Shown here: in pieces, positions 33,035 through 46,192 of the stretch
Position numbering within the stretch: position 1 is the stretch's first letter
How the letters are laid out: every line of letters begins with the position of its first letter
Origin: Monoplex corrugatus
Lineage: Eukaryota > Mollusca > Gastropoda > Littorinimorpha > Ranellidae
NCBI GenBank assembly: GCA_030674185.1
Contig: JAPXFY010000026.1
Location: forward strand, 56,328,252-56,392,251
Length of the DNA: 64,000 bases
Reading direction: 5' to 3'
The notes under the pieces: model-generated
Seen by the model: the letters and a program-made list of their open reading frames with translations, nothing else
Told to the model about the DNA's origin: nothing
Database searches by the model: none
Translations under genes and position numbers: made by a program

Positions 33035-33224
33035 TCTGCCATCCTTTGACGTCACACCTGACGTCATCGTGCACAGTGAGCCATGGGTGACGGCAAGATT
33101 CTGTCCTCTGACGTCATCATGAATACTGGTCCATAGGTAACGGTTACACGGTCGTCTGACGTCACACCTGACGTCATCATGCTGACTATGCCATATGTAA
33201 CCATCACACTGTTCTTTGACGTCA
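32930..33224. promoter_or_regulatory. Cluster of seven TGACGTCA (CRE-type) octamers
   Basis: Perfect TGACGTCA at 32930, 33047, 33059, 33109, 33157, 33169 and 33217, mostly after the GH9 stop codon. They sit in a diverged ~60-base tandem repeat, so their number may reflect repeat copying, not selection. CREB/ATF binding is possible but unproven. Confidence 0.45.
32973..33034 (+). CDS. GH9 exon 7 (terminal)
   Basis: Acceptor tgtggtgacag, then CTCTGCTACAG. Phase 1 of exon 6 joins cleanly (G + CT gives Ala): [20 protein letters not shown] and a TAG stop. The AG(L)LQLA helix is the usual end of the GH9 catalytic domain; the short Cys-containing tail is not a domain I recognise. Confidence 0.85.
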
Positions 33225-33289
33225 TCAGTGGTAACAATAAAGAAAAGGCATGCTCATAGTCCTGTGATGTCAGTGTGGATGGTGGTCCA

Positions 33290-36200
33290 TCTCTCTGTTA
33301 CACCCACATATAACAGATATGCCAACACACATCTCTCTGTTATACCCACATATAACAGATATGCCAACACACATCTCTTGTTATACCCACATATAACAGA
33401 TATGCCAACACACATCTCTCTGTTATACCCACATATAACAGATATGCCAACACACATCTCTCTGTTATACCCACATATAACAGATATACCAACACACATC
33501 TCTGTTATACCCACATATAACAGATATACCAAACACATCTCTCTGTTATACCCACATATAACAGATATACCAACACACATCTCTGTTATACCCACATATA
33601 ACAGATATACCAACACACATCTCTGTAACCAATACGTATACCAACACACATCTTTATACCCACATAAACAGATATACCAACACACATCTCTGTTTATACC
33701 CACATATAACAGATTACCAAACACATCTCTTGTTATACCCACATATAACAATATGCCAACACACATCTCTCTGTTCATCCCACATATAACAGATATACCA
33801 ACACACATCTCTCTGTTATACCCACATATAACAGATAGCCAACACACATCTCTCTGTTATACCCACATATAACAGATATACCAACACACATCTCTCTGTT
33901 ATACCCACATATAACAGATATACCAACACACATCTCTCTGTTATACCCACATATAACAGATACGCAACACACATCTCTCTGTTATACCCACATATAACAG
34001 ATACGCCAACACACATCTCTCTGTTATACCCACATATAACAGATATACCAACACACATCTCTCTGTTATACCACTAAAAATACAACAACTTGTTACCAAA
34101 AAAAACCCACAACATCTCTGTTATACCCACATATAACAGATACCAACACACATCTCTGTTATACCCACATATAACAGTATACCAACACACATCTCTCTGT
34201 TATACCACATATAACGATATACCAACACACATCTCTGTTATACCCACATAAACAGTACCAACACATTCTCTGTTATACCCACTATAACAGATATACCAAC
34301 ACACATCTCTCTGTTATACCCACATATAACAGATATACCAACCACATCTCTTGTTATACCCACATAAACGATATACCAACACACATCTCTGTTATACCCA
34401 ATACTACACCAATCTGTATACCACATATAACATACACACATTCCTGTTAACCCACATATAACATACCAACACTCTGTTAACCCACATATAACATACAACA
34501 ATCTGTATACCATATAACATACAAACAATCTTGTTAACCCACATATAACTACCACAATCTCTGTTATACCCACATAAACATACAAATCTGTTATCCCACA
34601 ATAAATACAACAATCTTGTTTACCCACATATAACATACAACAATCTGTTATACCCACATATAACATACCAAACAATTCTGTTATCCCCATACAATATACC
34701 AACAACACTCTGTTATACCCATATAACATACCACAAATCCTGTTAACCCACATATAACATACACAACTCTGTTATACCCACATATAACATACACAAACAA
34801 TCTCTGTTATACCCACATATAAATACCAAACAATCCTTGTTACCCACATATAACATACCAACAATCTCTGTTATACCCACATATAACATACCAACAATCT
34901 CTGTTATACCCACATAAACATACCAAACAATCTTGTTAACCACATATAACATACACAACACTCTGTTATACCCACATATAACATACCAAAAATCTGTTAT
35001 ACCACATATACATACACAACAATCTGTTAACCCACATATAAATAACAACAATCTTGTTATACCCACATATAACATACCAAACAATCTCTGTTAACCCACA
35101 TAAACAATACCAAACATCTGTTATACCCACATATAACTACCAAAACATCTGTTATACCCACATTACAACAAACAATCTGTTAACCCACAATAACAATACC
35201 ACAACTCTTGTTACCCCATATAACATCCAACAATTCTGTTATACCCACATATAACATACCAACACACTCTGTTAACCCACATATAACAATACCACAACAT
35301 CTCTGTTATACCCCATATAACATACCAAACAATTCTGTTAACCCACAATAACAATATCCAACACACATCTCTGTTATACCCACATATAACATACACACCA
35401 TCTCTGTTACCACATATAACTACCAAACAACTCTGTTAACCCACATATAACATACCACACAATCTGTTATACCCCATTAACAGTACACCAATCTGTTATA
35501 CCCACATATAAAATACACAACATCTGTTATACCCACATATAACATACCAAACACATCTCTGTTTACCACATATAACATACCAAACACACTCTCTGTTATA
35601 CCCAATATAACATATCCACAAATCTGTTAACCCACATATAACATACAATCTTTAACCCACATATAACATACACAACATCTCTGTTACCACAAACATACCA
35701 CATTCGTATACCACTTAAACAAAATCCCAACACATCGATACCAAACTTCTAACACAATACGTACCAAACGTTACCCACATCGTACCCACAATCGCCACAA
35801 AGTAACACTAAACAATACAACACACTTTAACCCAAACGTCCAACACACATTTCTTTAACCATATACAGATATCCAACACACATCTCTGTTATACCACATA
35901 ACAGATTCAAACCATCTGTTATACCCATATACAGATCCCAAAACTTCTCTGTTAACCCATATAACAATACAACACACTCCTGTTACCATATACAGATACA
36001 ACACACATCTCTGTAACCCAATACGATATACCAAAACAATCTCTGTTACCATATACAGATACCAACACACTCTGTTACCCATAACAGATCCAACACACTC
36101 TGTTATACCATATAACAGATATCAACACACATCGTTACACATCTCCCAATCGTACACAAAACACAACCTTGTTAACCCATAACAGAATCCACCACTCTCT

Positions 36201-37855
36201 GTTAACCACATAAAGATATCCAACACACTCTCTGTTACCACATTAACAGATACAACACACTCTCTGTACCCATAACATACAACAATTCTGAACCATAACA
36301 GATACCAACACACTTGTTACTAACATCCAACACACTCTGTACCCACAATACAATACAAACACTCTCTTAACCCACATATAACAGATCCACACACATCTCT
36401 GTTATACCCAATAACATATACAACACATCTCTCTGTTAACCCACATATAACAGATACCAACACACATCTCTTTAACCCACAATATAAACGCCAACACAAT
36501 CTCTGTTTAACCCACATATAACAGATAGCCAACACACATCTCTGTTACACCCATATAACAGATACCAACACACATCTCTGTCCCTATACCCACATATAAC
36601 ATACACACAATCTCTGTTATACCCCATATAACAGATACACAAACATCTCTCTGTTAACCCAATATAACAGATATACCAACACACATCTCGATACATTATA
36701 CCAATATACCAACACACATCTCTCTGTTATACCCACATATAAAGCAACACAAACATCTTGTTAACCCACATTAACAATACCAACACATCTCTGTTATACC
36801 CACATATAACATACACACAATCTCTGTTAACCCAATAAACAATATACCAAACAATCTCTGTTACCCATATAACATACAACAAACACAATCTCGTTATACC
36901 CACATATAACAGATAGCCAACACACATCTCTGTATACACCAATATAACATACACACATCTCTTGTTACACCCACATATAACAATACCAACACAATCTCTG
37001 TTACCCACATAAATACACAAACAATCTCTGTTATACCCACATATAACATACAACAAATCTCTTTTACCCATATAACATACAAACAATCTTTATACCCACA
37101 TATAACAATTACAACACTTTTAACCACATAACAATTACCAACACATCTTTAATACACAATAAACAATCTCATCAACTCACTGTTACACCCACATAAACAT
37201 TCCAAACCATCTCTGTTAAACATACAAACAACATCTGTTATACCCACATATACACAACACAATCTTCGTTATACCCACATATAAATTACACAACACAATC
37301 TCTGTTAACCCAACATAACATACACAAACAATTTTACTTATACCCACATATACACACAACAATCCTCTGTTAACCCACTATAACATACACAAACAACTCA
37401 CTTTATACCCACACATACAACTCTGATACCACATTATACACATAACAACATCTCTAACCCACATATAACAACATAAACAATCTAATACACATTAAATACC
37501 CAACATAACAGTTACACACATCTCTTGTATACCCACATCATAACATCACAATACAACACTCTGTTACAACCACATATAACATAACAAAAAACAATCTCTG
37601 TTATACCCACATAAATACACTGAACACAAATCACTCTTGTTATACCCACATATAAAAAACATTTGTTACACCATTAAATACACAAAATCTTGTTAACCCA
37701 CATATAACATACACAACATCTCTGTTTACCCACATATAACTAACAAACAATCTGTTTACCCACATATAACATACACAACAATCTCTGTTATACCCACATA
37801 TAACATACACAAACAATCTCTGTGTTATACCCACATATAACAGATATGCAAACAC
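33290..37855. repeat. 42-bp minisatellite, ~4.5 kb, between the two genes
   Basis: Unit cacacatctctctgttatac, ccacatataacagatatgcc, aa; about 105 units. Each unit holds an 8-bp inverted repeat CTGTTATA/TATAACAG around CCCACA. Units at both ends (33290-34060 and about 37830) are clean; from about 34080 to 37800 they are full of single-base deletions (taacatacaacaatctg). Frames reading VGITEMCVGISVICGYNR exist because 42 is a multiple of 3. Confidence 0.95.
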
Positions 37856-38240
37856 ACATTCACGAAAACATGTCTATGCTTACACACACACATGCCTGCT
37901 CTCTTTCACGCACACACACAGATATGCACACTCTCTTTCTCTCATATACATGTATGTACAATGATGTGATGTGTCAAACTCAATTCCCGCCTGCACCATC
38001 AAAACTGGCCTGTATACTGCCCATCTTAGTGCTCTGGTCACTCTGGTTGTGTCAGTTTGATGTTATAAGTCCTGTCCTCATTTCATTGTAAGACATTGCA
38101 AGCGCACAGTTTCGTGGAGCAGTCTGCCAGATAGCTAGCTGCCGGCAGATTTGAGTGAGCCACGTATGGAATAGTCAGTGCTAGCAATTCCTTTTGGACA
38201 AATGAAAACATACACACACTCACATGTTATAAAGCACCTA
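37856..38240. other. Intergenic spacer
   Basis: Short CA-rich patches and otherwise unrecognised sequence between the GH9 3' side and a LINE copy. Confidence 0.5.
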
Positions 38241-38242
38241 TA

Positions 38243-38643
38243 ACCGGTTGTGAGGCGTGGACAGTCAGCAAGCAAAGCCAGAACAAGATTGAGGCAGCCG
38301 AGATGTGGTTTCTAAGAAAATGTTTGTTCCACGGACAGCAAAGAAAACAAACGAGACAATCTTGATGGAGGCAGACACAAGATCATTCGTAAGGAAGATT
38401 CGGAAAAGACACGCAGCATTTGCAGGTCATTTTATGACGAAAGGGGAATTAGAGCACCTGGTCACAACAGGAAAGGTGGAGGGAAAGAGAGCACCAGGTA
38501 GACCCTGGGAAAAATATTGGACGGACTTGCAGAGTGGCTGAGGACAGAGAGGATGGAAGATGTGCTTGTGGCAACAAGGGATAAATACATATGGAAGGCC
38601 ATGATCGCCAACGCTATGCAGCAGGGCACTTGATGATGATGAC
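38243..38643 (+). mobile_element. RTE-like LINE fragment, copy 7
   Basis: Forward copy: [20 protein letters not shown], then TKGELEHLVTTGKVEGKRAP and [20 protein letters not shown] residues, with the tgatgatgatgac tail. Frameshifted, 5'-truncated. Confidence 0.85.
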
Positions 38644-39222
38644 ACACACGCACACACAGAGTGCTATGAATCACACTTGAATACACACACAGTCGCACTT
38701 TAGTATAAATATGACAATTGTGAAGGCATATTTGTGTCAACAGATTTATTATTCATTTATATTTTCCAAAGAAAGCCAAAGAACACTGCCTGAAAACAAC
38801 AATCTTCAATTTCATGAATTTTTGTAGACTGCAATAAGCATCCATAAACGTGGGCTAGAATTAACAACCTGGAAGTTGAGTGAAACAGACGGTGAGTGGC
38901 TATTTGAAAATGTGTCAATCAAGCTGGACTGTCACTTGCTGACTGGTGACCACTATCATTTCAGGGCAGTCTGTAACATGGGACAGACTGAATGGCCGTT
39001 CTGATCAAGCACTTTTATTATAAAGGTCACCAGTCTGACGTATTTAGATAGAAAAAGGCGGATGACATATAACTGTATGATCGTATGACCATCTGTCTCA
39101 ACATATACAGAGAAAGACCAAATAGAAGAAGACATATAGTCAGTCTCAGTACTGTAGATAATACAAGATGACCACTGACCGTCCGTAGACAGGCCCTGCG
39201 ATAGGAGACAGCCTGGTGATGG
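38644..39222. other. Intergenic stretch, nothing recognised
   Basis: Lies downstream of the phosphatase stop on its strand and so may include its 3' UTR. No polyadenylation signal was chosen with confidence. Confidence 0.4.
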
Positions 39223-39941
39223 TCAGTCAGACTCAGACCGTGTGCTGGTGGACAGCTCGTTCAGAGTGTCGGTGACCTGCTCCCTGAAAAGGAGTCCCGT
39301 GTTGTCCATCACTTCTGTCGTCTCCTGAACCATCGTCTGTGACCTCACTGCGGACCTCCCGTCACTGCTCTCCTCCCTCATCCCCATCCCGCTCTGATCT
39401 ACCACCGTCTCTGCGCTGGAGGAGGACCATCTCCTCCCTGTTTCCTCCGCCCTCTCCCTCCAGCCGCTTCTGGGCGAGGAATGCCTCGTGCGCAGGTTAA
39501 TAGGCGAGAGGGACTGGGTTCGGCAGCGGGGAATGGGGGAGTGGGTAAAGCTGGGCTGGGCCAGACTGGAGCGGGGCCGGTTTCGCGTGGAAGTCCTGGG
39601 CGACGTTCCCCTCAACGTTACCAGCTCCAGGGATTCCCAGTCTCCTCTCTGTGAGGCGGGAGAGGGGTTGGGGGTTCTCCGTGGGGAGTATTTTGATCCT
39701 GGCCCTCCACGCTCCTGCCTGGGTGGTCGGTGCGCCAGGCGGGGGTGGACAGCGTGTGGGGTGAAGCGGTAAACGTCGTCGTTGCTGGAGGACTGGTTGT
39801 GGTGCAAAGGACTGGTGCTACCAGGGACGTGGCGCACGGTGGACATGGTGTAATAATCACTCGTCTGGCTGACCCAGTCGTCTGTCTGTTCTTCCTCCGT
39901 CTCCGTCAGCCCCACCGTCTCGCGCACATACCTGTCACCCT
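39223..39941 (-). CDS. Phosphatase exon G: C-terminal tail and stop
   Basis: Acceptor ctgaacag then AGGGTGACAGG; two bases complete Glu with the last base of exon F. 238 residues: GDRYVRETVGLTETEEEQTD, DWVSQTSDYYTMSTVRHVPG, followed by Ser/Arg/Pro-rich disordered sequence with SPR and SP sites (SPRRTPNPSPAS, QSLSPINLRTRHSSPRSG), and ending LNELSTSTRSESD. DYYTM could be a phosphotyrosine site. No domain recognised. Confidence 0.8.
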
Positions 39942-42900
39942 CTGTTCAGAAACAAAAACACACACCTGTGGTCACGCCAAACGTAGTCAGTTCCGTTATC
40001 TGACACACGTACCTGTCACCCACTATTCAGAAACATACACACACACACACACACCTGTGGTCATGCCAAACGTAGCTCCATTATCTGACCTCATACCTGT
40101 CATCCTCTGTTCAGAAACATGTAGACACACACACCTGTGGTCACGCCAAACGTAGTCAGCTCCACTATCTGACACTCATACCTGTCGCCATCTCTTTACA
40201 TTCACACGTGCATGTACACATCACTGAACTGACTGGCAATGCACCCAGAGACAAAGGATCCTTCTGTTGCTATCCCATGTCTCTCAAACGCTGGCTCTTT
40301 TGTAGCGTGATCACAGGCACTGTTGTTATATCTTGCTTAATAATTTAGTGTACATTTTAATTTGCTGAACTGTGGTCGTGTTACCTGGTGCAATTCATTC
40401 TAACTTTAAAATGTATGAATTGTAGTAGTGTCACAGGCAGAGTGCCATACCGTGTCTGATTTATCATACCTTTAAATTTGGTGAACTGTAGTCTTGTCAC
40501 AAACGGTGCGCCATAGCTTCTATAATTTAGTTTAACTATTAGCTTGATGACATGTAGCAGTGGTCAGGTGGTGCACCATACCTTCAGGAATGCCAGAGAC
40601 CATGCCAGCTGTGGGAGTTCTGTACGGAGCAACTGTCTGGTACGCAGTTCTCTTCTCCTTCTTCCATTCCCCCACCCCCTTGTCCCTTGGCTGGACCCCT
40701 CTCTGACTCATTTCTCTGAAACATACAAGTTTGTTTTTGTTTTAGTTTTGTTTGCTGCCACATTTTGTGCACAGCCGCACTGACACTGACCCAACACTGC
40801 TCATTCTGGCTCCTCAACAAACTGCCAACCCCGTTTATTTGGTCAAAGTATCAGTGCTTGGAAGTCCATGGGAGACAGAGATGTGAAGCAGCCGTGCAGT
40901 CACCCACCAAAGGAGACTCTGCACTGCGACAGGGTCACTCTGGATGAGTTAACGGTACCAGTTCTGGCCAAACTTTGAACACTGCCCTAAGAAACCGGCT
41001 GCTAACAACAGTAACGGCTCAGTTGTAGAGCACAGCGAGTAAACCTCCAGTCTGGAGACCGGCACCGTGAACCACTGACACCAAACACTCCAACTTGAAT
41101 TTACCTCAGGCTGGAAGCCGTTGAGTAAACCGAAAATGCGGTCACCGTATCAGGACATGTAAGGACACAGAATCAGATGAATTTTCAAGAAGCTTTAATG
41201 ATTCCATGATAATGGGAATGATGTCAATGATGCTGTATTGTCATCAAACCAGCAGATAAAGGTGGCGCAATTGTTGTATGGGATAGAAATCTTTACATAC
41301 TGGGCTTCCAGCCCAGAAACAGCTCCATCATCAAGCGTTTCTCAAAAAACTGGACAAACCTGCACACATGACCAATCATGTTAAGATATCTAAACTTATC
41401 AACAGCCTAATATTATCCAAACAGCTGCCTGCAACTGCCAGACTACTCATTAAACAACATCCAGTCCAATCACTTTTCTATTCACTTCCCAAAATAAATA
41501 CATGTAAAGCCAACGACCCTGGCCGTCCTATTGTGTCAGCTTGCAAATTGCCCAACTAAAAATATTTCTCAGTTTCTTTACACCATTTTGCAACCTATAA
41601 TTCAGCCTTTGCCCATTTTCATCAAAGATACAGTACTAACCACACGCTGAATCTGATTGAAATGATAAATAAAGACCACACCTTCAAGCCCAAATACTTG
41701 TTCACTTTAGATGTCACCTCTCTGTACACAAGTATACCCCACTCTGATGGAATAAAAGCTCTCCAACATTTTCTAGATAAACGATCTGATCAGACACTGT
41801 CTACATCAAACCCTCATCTGACTTGCAGAACTGGTCCTAACAATGAACTCATTTTCATTTGGTGAGGAGATGTTTTCACAAATCAGCGGAGTCACAATGG
41901 GTACAAAAATGGGCCCCAGCTATGCCTGTCTGTTCATGGGATTCTTGGAATAACAAATCCTACAGCAATACAAGAAACCCAAACCTGGAACATACAAAAG
42001 ATACATTGATGATGGTATTGGTGTGACATCCCTCAGTCACGACCAACTCCTAGAATACATTCACTACGTTCAAACTTTTCATCCGTCCATCAAGTTCATG
42101 TATGAAATTTCAAACACATCCTTGAGTTTTCTAGACATCGAAGTATCACTTCGATCTGAAAAACTGGTTACATGGTGTGTCTGACAAAAGAAGTGCTGTG
42201 GACACCTGGTGCTGTTTTGGAAAATGGGCCAATCCATTCACTGTTCTTGTCAACATTGAGAAATTCTTGTAGGTGTAACGATGATGTTTTGGAAAATTGA
42301 TGAATACATGTGCGGACCAACACTCGCAGCAGCTGTACATTACGAGACACAGGTTCTGTCTGGTGTCTGCAGATGTCAATGAAGAGAGTCTGGACTCATT
42401 CCATGTGCCCCCTCATGTCTTCAGCATGTAGAGCTGAAGCAATAAATGCTTGTTCACATACATGTTTGGCAAATATGTTGGTCGTCCAATTCTTCCAAAA
42501 AGCAGCTGGAACTGGTCATCCTCTGCAATTCACACACACACTTACACACACACACTTACACACACACATACGCACAGAGTGAGAGAGAGTTCAACCAAAC
42601 CTCTAGCACACAGAAATCTACCAAACTTGAAATGAACACTAGTTACATCTGATGTGTTAACAAAACGTGTGTCGAAACTGTACTGTACCCCTTAGCAGAG
42701 CAATAAATTTGTTAATATGCACTGATTGAAATAATAGCTATACCGTGTCCTGATGACAACATTTAGATTAATTCAAAACATTTTTAATGTTTTTTTTTTC
42801 AGTTTATTTATCTACATTTTGTCCTGAAAAGAGTTCGAAAACATTTCTACTTTCGCTTGTATGCAGTTCTCATACTTGAAGCGTTTTCGCCAAATTTCTA

Positions 42901-45900
42901 ATGCTTATTCATCATATTCTTCATTGAAAAAAATCATGAACCTTTCAAAAATTTTATTTTACAAAAATACAAGCGATATCTACTTCTCTGATTGATATCT
43001 GAAAGATATAGATCTATTTTTTCCTTTATTTTCTCTCTGTCACGGGAGATAACAAACTATTCTAGACCGAGCACATATCTGGTAAAAAAAAAAAATCAAA
43101 ATTTGTATTAATGATTTATGAAACATCAGTTCCACTGAAAAAAAATAAAGAAAAAGCTTAGACTAACGGTCGCTTCCATACTCACCAAGATCACGCTCGA
43201 ACGCTGAAGACGTTTTGATCTATCGAGTCAAAGTCGTTCCTGGGTTCAGAAATCGCGTCAGTTTCGGACGACGTCGTTGAACCCGGTCCGCTGTGCCGGT
43301 ACCTTTCGTATTGGCTTTCGGAACTTTTACAAGCGGCAGTTCATGTTATATTATTTGCACGATCGCAAGAACCGTTGAATTTTCTACAAAATGAATCGTA
43401 ATACAACACTGTGCGTGTAGAATTGTTGACTTTACGGTGCCTTTTAAAAAGACGTTTTATTTAAGCACTGAAAGAACAGTATTCGGTTAGACGAATTATG
43501 ACGAAATTTATTTTACTGGATTTTTTAGGCTGTCCCCTTTAATTTGATACCAAAACCACCGCTGTGCGTATCGTTTGTAAAAGTTCCGACAGCATTTCCG
43601 ACAACTGGTGTTGATCGGTCCCAGGAAAACTGCGTATAGAAACTTTGCACGTCGCCGCCGACGTTGCGTTCGGTATGTGTATTTAGAAGAAAGAAGTGTG
43701 CTTTGACCCTGAGCAATCTAAATACCTTGTTTAGCGCTTACATTTGATTTTATCAAGATTTTGCGCTATATAAGTAAAATATTGTTGTTGTTGTTGTAAA
43801 GCACACTTCTTTCACACCACAAATAAAGACACAGGCTTCATGCTTGAAGCTCATTTAATGTATCGACATGTTTTTATCTTCCTATGGTGAACGGTAGACG
43901 AGTTGAAGCAATTTAAAATCGGCAATTTTTGCCAGTTCTGCTGCATGTTAGCCATTAGTGTAGAGAGGGTGGACCTACTTTCAGTCAGTTGTCAACGAAA
44001 ATCAGTCTGAGCCTGCATGGTTCCTCAGGGATCTGTGTTAGGTCCTGTCCTGATCATCTTTTATACTTCACCACTAGCCAACATCATCAACTAGCATGAC
44101 ATGAAACATCATTTTTATGCAGATGATTCACATCACCCCTAAAAATATCACCTTCCTTATCTCAGAAGCATCCAGCATGCTACGTTGATATCCAGAACTG
44201 GATGACACAAAATTAACTACAGTTAAACGGTGATAAAACCAAAGCCATGCGTGTAGGTACCAAAAATAAACTTGCCTCTGTCACACTGAATACTATCCAG
44301 CTAGGTGACAATATCATCCCTCTCTGATTCTGTCAAGAACCTGGGTGTGACCTTGGACAACACAAATTCTATGCAAAAGTTTCTGACCCAGACCTGCCAA
44401 TCATGCTATTATCAGATTCGACGCGTTGGTTACATTCGAAGATACCTTTCAACTGATGCTGCAACTAAGCTTGTGACATCTCTCATTTTGTCTCATCTTG
44501 ATTACTGTAATGCTCTCCTTACTGGACTACCAGCTTCTTCTCACTTGTATCTGCACAACATACAAGACATAACTGCTCGTCTTGTCCTCCAAAAGGAAAA
44601 GATTGATAATAGCAGTCCTCTCCTTCTCTCTCTTCATTGGTTGCCTGTCTTAAAAAGAACTGATTATAAGCTGGATACCTTGTGTTACAAATCTGTTCAC
44701 CAGTCTGCTCCGTCATATCTTTGCAACAACATCAACATTTATACGCCATCTCGCACTTTGCGCTCAACTTCAGAAACACTTTTCCTTCATATCCCTAGAT
44801 CTAAGCTATCAAGCATTGGCTAGCGTTCTTTTGCTGTCTCAGGACCATCAGCCTGGAATAGACTTATGCTCTGCCTTCGCCTAACACCTAGCCTTTCTGC
44901 TTATAAATCCGTTTTAAAAACACACCTCTTTTCCCAACAATGAATTCATTCTACAACTACTTCTTTCCCTCAGTCTGTGTATTTCATATTGTAAGGTGGT
45001 CTTTGTCGATTGTATGAGTGTGCCTGGTGCGTGAGTGCGCTTTCATTTGAATTGTGAAGATTTAGCGCCGTATAAATACTGTAATTATTATCAATTATGT
45101 TCAACTGATTCAGCGTTAACGTGGACCTTGAGAGCTGTGCCAGTTCTTTCTTTTTTGTTTCTAATTTTCTGATGCGTTTAGCTGTCAAGGGTTTCAGTGC
45201 TAGTTTGTTAAAATCAAACCATTCTGAAACACTGTTTATCCTCTTCTGTAACTGTTTTTTTAACAGTCAATATTGTCTTGGTCGAAGTGCTCAGGGAGGT
45301 ATAATCGGCAAACATATGTTTTTTGATACAGAGGACCGAATGTGTAGTGGAAAATCATTTATGAATAAGCAGAATAGAAGAGGACCATCAACAGAGCCCT
45401 GGGATAACCTTTTTTGATGGTCAATCAATCAATCAATCATATCGAACTTGCTCGGCTATCCATGACACATTTCCTCCATCCCTCTCTGTCAGACATTGCA
45501 GTAGGTAGTTCATCATACTGACAGCCCGTATCATCCATCAGTTGGTCGATGAAGGTCTTCTTTGGATGTTCTGGTCTTTGTTTGCAGCAGTCGAGTCCGT
45601 TCTTACATATGGCTCAATCTCTTTTTTGATGGTACTTACCTTGAATGGACACGATTTGCGTTTTGTTTTGATGAGGGACTAGAAGAATGCAATGGAATGA
45701 CCATTAAAATGATAAACTGAATTTGTTTTACTACAGAAATCATTAAACGAGGGAGAGACGAAAAACGATTGAAATACAGGGTGGGGAGGGGAACAGAAGA
45801 ATATGAACTCACGGACTGTCCAGTGGAGGCCATACATGGTGCTGAAGGTCATCTTTACATGGAGGCAAGTTGATGTAATCCCACAATATCTTGTACAGGA

Positions 45901-45962
45901 ACTTGTACTGCTCCTAAGGACAGGGAACACAGGGTTCAAATCATGGGACTGTGTATACGGCT

Positions 45963-46036
<74 letters not shown>

Positions 46037-46098
46037 CTGTGTAAGAGAAAGTGAAAGAGAAAGAAAAAAAAGAGAGAGAGAGGGTGGCAGAGGAGAGG

Positions 46099-46192
<94 letters not shown>

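Noticed and set aside
33254..35426. Antisense frames reading VGITEMCVGISVICGYNR-like repeats
   Set aside because: Product of the 42-bp satellite; the frame is destroyed wherever single-base deletions occur.
42146..42379. - strand frame as an extra phosphatase exon or Penelope C-terminus
   Set aside because: No recognisable PTP or GIY-YIG motif and no suitable splice sites; exons E and F already join in phase.
45813..45913. Stop codon directly after exon E as the end of the phosphatase
   Set aside because: A consensus gtgagt donor overlaps the stop, and exons E, F and G then share compatible phases, which is unlikely by chance.
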